This document shows positions 58,801 to 64,000 of a DNA stretch of 64,000 nucleotides, in pieces. The stretch comes from Solen grandis. Lineage: Eukaryota > Mollusca > Bivalvia > Adapedonta > Solenidae. Every line of letters starts with the position of its first letter. Within the stretch, counting starts at the first letter, position 1. The position numbers were made by a program, and so were the translations under genes. The stretch is taken from contig CM037778.1 in the NCBI GenBank assembly GCA_021229015.1, positions 86,404,477 through 86,468,476 on the forward strand, written 5' to 3'. The notes beneath the pieces were generated by a model that was given only the letters and a program-made list of their open reading frames with translations, ran no database searches and was not told where the DNA came from.

Positions 58801-59939
58801 TTTGTTCTTTAGTTCATAATACAAATTGGAAGGATATCACTTTACTAGGAAACATATGTAAATGATAACACACGCTGTCATTCATGACCTGAAGTCATCC
58901 ACTGAACTTCGCATCAAATGAATTTTCTTAAATTCTCCATATTATACATTATTGTACTTGGATGAAAAATGCTTACACAAATTTCTGATGATATCATGAC
59001 ACATCTGGTTAAAAAATTAAACTAGACCCAGTATTAAGCTTTCAACCCATATAGAATCATTGAAAAATAGATAAGAAACAGATCAGACTGTCCTTCCATG
59101 AGCTGTCTGATCAGGGTCAACTATGTTTACTCATATCATACTGTGGCTCAGATTCTACACAGTCTACGAAACAAGGAAAAATCCATTGTTTCATGTACCA
59201 TTTAAAGTTGTTCAATAATCAATATTCGGCGTGTCATAAATCGGTACATGAATATTCATGAGGGAAGGGGTTAGAGAACAATCAAAGATACATAAAGTTA
59301 AATATAAATTGATCATATGTGATCAGAAATGGATACTTACTAAGAAAATAATGTAACAAAGCTCGATGCGTCATATAATCCTGGTGACAGTGTTTCAAGT
59401 GCAGCATATCGAGGGATGACTGCGATATTGTTCTAAATGTATATAGAAATAGAAGAACACGGAAACGTTTCTTGTTCAGACCTTGAAATTATAGATCTTG
59501 GTATTACATATACCTATAAATACATATACGTGTACATGTATACCATTATTGAAATTAAATGATGTGATTTAAATGTCAGATGCAAATTGTTGCAATGCCT
59601 AAATAAATCTGCATTGAAACACATTTACGTGGTCAGCTTTCGAAATGTTAGCGCTCGACATTCATTCCTATGAATACATATACATGCACATGTATATCAT
59701 TATATTTTGTGATTTAGATAAGTTTGCCATATAAACTGTAAACCTATACTTATTGTATTGCATTGATATTTAATGGCCGACAACTGCACAAATGTTTGTC
59801 TAAGACTTCAGATATCATTTACTGGTTTACTGCATTGTAGTGTCCAGCTTTGATTGATAAGAAAGAGAGCCGTGATCGGGTGGTGCCATATGTGACTGTA
59901 AATCAAAATATTGAGTTTCTGAACCCCCGATGCTAACTT
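55891..59939. other. AT-rich region without recognised gene
   Basis: A SINE family A tail fragment lies at about 58150-58210 (acgactgaaatactgtatgc). A GC-richer patch at 56775-56860 is open in one plus frame but has no defensible splice sites. Nothing else stands out. Confidence 0.4.
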
Positions 59940-60040
59940 GAATCCTAGGCGCAAAGTACTGGTCCAACATAGGAATTGTCGGGAGGGATATAATGTGCAA
60001 ACCTATTTTCCCAAATCGACGTAAAAAGAAGTATTATTTA
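59940..60040. repeat. Diverged inverted copy of the 41.6-kb hairpin repeat
   Basis: gcgcaaagtactggtccaac and later aaatcgacgtaaaa are the reverse complement, in order, of segments at 41596-41680. Confidence 0.65.
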
Positions 60041-60755
60041 ACAAACTAAACTAAAACACCTTTAGATTTTTTAATACGTTATAAGGCTGGTTTTCGTTGC
60101 TTTTAATGAATCAAATGGTAAACACAAGTTCTATAGTATATGTAGGTCAATCGGCGATGCTGTAGAAAAGCAGCATGGTCAATGAATGACAGCTCGATAA
60201 CTTTCTGCCTCATTAATTATATTTCTGTCCTCATTTCGTTGTCTGTAAGAAACATGATATGTATATTGAAGATAAAATAAAATAATCATCTCGAACGCAG
60301 CAACACATTGTCAATTAACAGGAAAAAAAATAGATCATGTGTTTGGAATATTAAAGGAGACGTGTTACGTTTATCCAGAAAATCAGTGTCTAACTTCGTA
60401 AATAGTGTGCCATTTTTATTAAGCATTCATTTATTTTATGTCGAATATGTCCTAATTTTGATTTAACTGCAAGTCAAAATCATATTCTAAACCCAATTTA
60501 CTTTCAAGTTCCTACCCTCGCAGTTTTTCAATGTATGCATTGGTTGTTGTGATATGATGATGTTTTCTTTCCATGTTCGAGTTATATGCATGTGTTTTGA
60601 TCTGAGGACGAAATGAGATGAGTACTATCTGTAATGATTTGATTTTCAGTTTAACAAACGGTTAGAGAGTCTGCATCTGAAACGATATTTCCAGCTGTGA
60701 CAAACCAAAGTCGTAAAAAGGATGATGGGGACCCAAACGTTTAAGTTCAGTAGTG

Positions 60756-60990
60756 AACCTCGTATATTTGGTACTGGTTGACCCGGAGGCAAGTAACCTC
60801 GTATATTGGGTATTGGTTGACCCGGAGTCAGGTAACCTCGTATATTGGGTACTGGTTGACCCGGAGGCAGGTAACCTCCTATATTGGGTATTGGTTGACC
60901 CGGAGTCAGGTAACCTCGTATATTGGGTACTGGTTGACCCGGAGGCAGGTAACCTCCTATATTGGGTACTGGTAGACCCGGAGTCAGGGT
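60756..60990. repeat. 39-bp minisatellite, six copies, alternating variants
   Basis: Unit begins cctcgtatattgggtactgg and continues ttgacccggaggcaggtaa. Odd copies carry ggaggca and even copies ggagtca, so the true period is a 78-bp dimer. Being a multiple of three, it leaves several frames open on both strands; none is called. Confidence 0.92.
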
Positions 60991-61004
60991 TAGGTAGGTA
61001 TGTC

Positions 61005-61110
61005 AAAAGTCTACTTGTGTCTACTTCTGGTACTGCAGTGCGACAGTACTGTGTCTCTCATGCAGAAATAGTCACCATATGACTGAATACCGTCTGTTGC
61101 ATGTAAAAGA
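61005..61110 (+). mobile_element. SINE family A tail fragment
   Basis: 'tactgcagtgcgacagtact' and 'gtcaccatatgactgaatac' match the family's 3' end. It directly follows the 39-bp minisatellite. Confidence 0.6.
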
Positions 61111-61855
61111 AAACCAAAGAAAGTTCACCTTTAATTAGTTTATCTGAAATATTCATTTAATTCAATGCAGTTTATATCATCAAGTAAGACATGTGCGCAC
61201 ATGTCAGTCCCATACAGGATGCTATAGAAGGGGAAGTTATTTTTAATAATATAATTGAATATCACAAAAGATTTTACTGAGACAGCCTTTTCAAACTCTT
61301 AGATCGTATGAGGTATAAGTGTATTAAGGCGACTTTCCTTTTCATACAATATACAACAAGAACAACCAATAACTGTAATTGAACATGTATAATGCGCATG
61401 CGCGATAAAGGGACGCAACGCCGTATTTCCAAATGCATTTTCCCAGTTAAAGTTTCCTCCCTTGCATCATTGATGTAGGGCACCATAATGGAACTACTAA
61501 ATTAGTTCATCTATTTTCAAGCGATGTACTGTTTATAAGCAGAAGTGTTGTTAATCAACATTTATTCTATTACGTTGTGATTCATGTACTTTACACATTC
61601 TAACAATAACATCTAAAGACTTAAATGTGTATTGTTTGTGAAAAAGAAATAACGCAAATAACATACAACTTCTTTTAATGATATTTTGAACAGAGCAGAT
61701 TAAAACAGGGATTTCATTTAGACTTTTATCATGTAAATCGCCTAAACATATATTAGAATAAAATACCACGTTTATTTCATACAAAAAAGCATAAGAAAAT
61801 AAAACGACAAAAAGAAGGAATTTATTTATATTATGACTGGTGTTTAGATTAAGGT

Positions 61856-62096
61856 GATGTTGATGCATTGGGGTTTACCGTCGCTGCGATAGTATTTCAA
61901 TCATATAGCGACGTCCAGCTAATTACAGGTGGAGGAAGACCCCGAGTACCAAGGTAGAACAACCGACCTAAGCAAGCCAGCTGGAAGGCTTCCTTACATG
62001 AAAAATCCGAAGTCCCTACCGGGATTCGAACCCACAGCGGTGAGTGGCTGAGAGATTTGTAGTCCACGACTGTAACCGCTCGGCCACGGCGGTCCC
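61856..62096 (-). mobile_element. SINE family B, full-length, perfect 14-bp target duplication
   Basis: gtttagattaaggt occurs at 61842-61855 and 62097-62110. On the minus strand the head has gtggccgagcggttacagtc and B box ggttcgaatcc, followed by body and core. The (TCAAG)n tail seen in the other copies is missing here. Confidence 0.94.
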
Positions 62097-62429
62097 GTTT
62101 AGATTAAGGTTATGGGATTGAACAACATCAACAACAGTGGTTTCTGACAATTTTGAGCTTCATAGATATAAAGAGAATGTTTAACAAGTATCCCACGAGT
62201 TTTGCAGCTGCCAGCATTTATGAAAAGGATGACGGCAGAAATGATATGTATGTAAATAACATATTTTATATAAACATAGGCGGGTCATATGTATATATAT
62301 TCTGAAATAAACACGTTTACATCTATAGAATTATAACCATCAAATATATATGAAAAACAAAAAGTAATAAGAATATGTTTAACATTTCTTACTCAGTTAT
62401 TATATCCTTAGTTAGAAATAGCGTGTTTA

Positions 62430-62879
62430 TGGTGGCATATTTCTGTCAGCCACTTATCCACTTAGCTATGTTGAAACATTTCTGAAAAATTGTCACATAT
62501 TCAGTTAGTATCTGGCAAGTAGCAAATTTTCAAGTTATCTACTTAGGTATCTTAACAGGACTTAACTGTCTGTTAGTGCCCACTACTGCCAATCACATAT
62601 TCACTTATTTTAACTGGATATCATGCCTTTGTGAAATAAATGCCTGTTGTTCACATAATTTAACTGACTAACATGAAAAAAGGCGAGATAACCAGTTATC
62701 TTAAGTGAATATATGGCTGGCAGTAGTGGGCACTAACAGGCAGTTTTGTTCTGTTAAGATACATAAGAGGATAACACGAAAGTTTTCTATTTGCCAAATA
62801 CTAACTGACTACGTGACATTTTTTCAGAAAAGTTTCGACATAGCTAAGTGGATAAGTGGCTGGCAGAAATATGCAACCA
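62430..62879. mobile_element. 450-bp foldback element with near-complete palindromic arms
   Basis: Arms of about 200 bp pair along their whole length: tggtggcatatttctgtcag at left against ctggcagaaatatgcaacca at right, and ttagtgcccactactgcca against tggcagtagtgggcactaa. TA flanks both ends (62428-62429 and 62880-62881). No gene: the 109-residue frame at 62705-63034 is made by the arm. Confidence 0.88.
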
Positions 62880-62942
62880 TACCTGTTCCTATAAATACTC
62901 CGACAAAATTTTGTTTTTACTCTTGTTTTCTTACACAGCCAA

Positions 62943-63020
62943 TCTCTCTCTCTCTCTCTCTCTCTCCAATTCTATTTCGTGTAGGTAAAACGATGGAGAG
63001 AGAGAGAGAGAGAGAGAGAG
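62943..63020. repeat. (TC)n and (GA)n in inverted order
   Basis: (TC)12 at 62943-62966 and (GA)12 at 62996-63020 are separated by 29 bp and can pair as a hairpin. Confidence 0.9.
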
Positions 63021-63097
63021 TAACTAATCGTTAGAAGAAAGGAGAGGAGAACAGCGACACTTCCATCTGTGTTATATAACTGAACATTTTATTTCAC

Positions 63098-63248
63098 CTT
63101 TGGACATCCTTATCACGGAAGATGTCGAATACTTTGAGAACAGTGTCCTTGACCTTACATGTACGCACCACCATACATGATACACAGGAGCTAAGAGATA
63201 CCAGCATGTTGACAGGTGAGCGTATTCCTTTAACTTCTATCTTCTCAA
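63098..63248 (-). CDS. Possible single exon of an unrecognised gene
   Basis: Between an ATTAG acceptor and a GTGAAA donor, one minus-strand frame is open for 151 nt, with the segment SPVNMLVSLSSCVSCMVVRT and later TVLKVFDIFRD. Composition is more coding-like than the surroundings. No domain recognised, no neighbouring exon found, and the donor is weak, so this may be chance. Confidence 0.25.
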
Positions 63249-63499
63249 CTAATATAAATTGCTTGAATGAATAGATGTGTAAACCTCTTGTCTCCGTCAT
63301 ATATATGACTGGTTCTCTGTTTCTATAGCTTGAAAACCAAAGTTTGCTTTAAATAAACTGGACTGGGCTAGTTCTGCTGTACATAACTGGACAAGAAACG
63401 TGTGAACGGAGGTATGTTCTCTCTCTCTCTCTGCGTATTTATTTATTACATTAACATTAATCGTGAATTGGGGAAAATGTCTGTGTGTCCTTACGGGTC

Positions 63500-63620
63500 A
63501 TTTTGAGACAATGTCTACTTTAAACGTCACAATGCAACATCAAGTATCATGATTCGTGTAAACTCAGTCAGATTATACTAACACCGGGCCAACCAGTCCT
63601 AAAAGTACCGTTACCCTTGG
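63500..63620 (-). mobile_element. SINE family A 3' part, minus strand
   Basis: 'attttgagacaatgtctact' and 'acaccgggccaaccagtcct' are the family A tail and body in reverse orientation. It abuts a plus-strand copy at 63625, giving a head-to-head pair. Confidence 0.65.
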
Positions 63621-63624
63621 CACC

Positions 63625-63940
63625 AAACGATAGTTGGACCGTCCCCGGTGAACGAGCATCTTCCTCGGAAGCGGCATGTCGTTTGTTAGATCCTTGACCG
63701 CGGCATACCAAAGCCATTACAAACGTTACTGGTCTAAGCTCTCTGCTTAGTTCTCAGTATATTCAAGGTAGTTCTAGGGCCTACTGGTTGGCCCGGTGTC
63801 AGGATAATGTAACTGGGTGTGGTATTATGCCGCATGTCTACGGCGTTATACTGTAGTGTAGCAGCACTATACCTGTCTCAAGAAAATACAGTCTTCACAT
63901 GATTGAAGTTCTATCGGTTGGACGTTAAACCCAACATATA
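63625..63940 (+). mobile_element. SINE family A, plus-strand copy
   Basis: Degraded tRNA-like head (gaacgagcatcttcctcgga), body 'ctcagtatattcaaggtagt', 'ttggcccggtgtcaggataa', 'gtgtagcagcactatacctg' and a tail region ending 'gttaaacccaacat'. Confidence 0.75.
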
Positions 63941-63944
63941 TTTG

Positions 63945-64000
63945 GTATGTCTGAACCGGGATCGGTATGACGACCTCACATTCCAAATGCGGAGTTACAT
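63945..64000 (-). mobile_element. SINE family A head, cut by window end
   Basis: 'tgaaccgggatcggtatgac' with 'gacctcacattcc' resembles the head of the minus-strand copy at 651-889. Partial at the window edge. Confidence 0.4.

Noticed and set aside
60662..61082. Repetitive frames on both strands
   Set aside because: Produced by the 39-bp minisatellite; all frames are equally repetitive.

Overview
The window looks like nuclear DNA of a bivalve mollusc. It is AT-rich, has spliced metazoan genes with GT-AG introns, and is crowded with tRNA-derived SINEs, foldback elements and repeats of the 'gggcataactc' and 'gtttcaagttaatagc' kind that I associate with bivalve genomes. The species cannot be fixed from sequence alone. 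There are two assembly gaps of exactly 100 N (13245-13344 and 50710-50809). Almost every real exon is short, so genes were found by reading splice sites and phase, not by long ORFs.

Host genes. (1) Minus strand, left edge: the 5' part of PAR-6 (PARD6), with exon 1 at 6260-6322 and exon 2 at 959-1181. These encode the N-terminus and PB1 domain; the rest lies left of the window. (2) Plus strand, 19656-23646: a complete five-exon gene for a coiled-coil plus BEN-domain protein of 342 residues, with a three-copy 75-bp coding repeat in exon 3. (3) Minus strand, 29701-45622: at least nine exons of a protein with a Tyr/Gln/His/Arg-rich N-terminus built from tiny phase-0 exons, followed by two DUF1330-like (dimeric alpha/beta-barrel) domains. 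Its 3' end and poly(A) signal are present; its start is not certain.

Mobile DNA. A decayed Tnp2-type (CACTA/EnSpm-like) transposase gene lies on the minus strand at 13208-18154, head to head with the BEN gene. A 3.55-kb element (7838-11387) has very long inverted repeats flanking a frameshifted Ulp1-like C48 protease gene. A 3.6-kb element (46744-50344) has 30-bp terminal inverted repeats and degenerate CGATATACG subterminal arrays; it sits inside a 24-bp minisatellite, and its empty site and TA duplication can be read directly. There is a LINE 3' fragment (6857-7243), two SINE families that share a core, and about ten smaller foldback/MITE elements, several with readable target duplications.

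Layout: 1-6.3 kb PAR-6 exons and a repeat-filled intron; 6.8-7.2 kb LINE; 7.8-11.4 kb C48 element; 13-18 kb transposase; 19.6-23.6 kb BEN gene; 23.9-29 kb foldback element and old repeats; 29.7-45.6 kb DUF1330-like gene; 46.4-50.8 kb minisatellite with its inserted element; 51-64 kb no confident gene, only repeats, SINEs, minisatellites and one possible exon.
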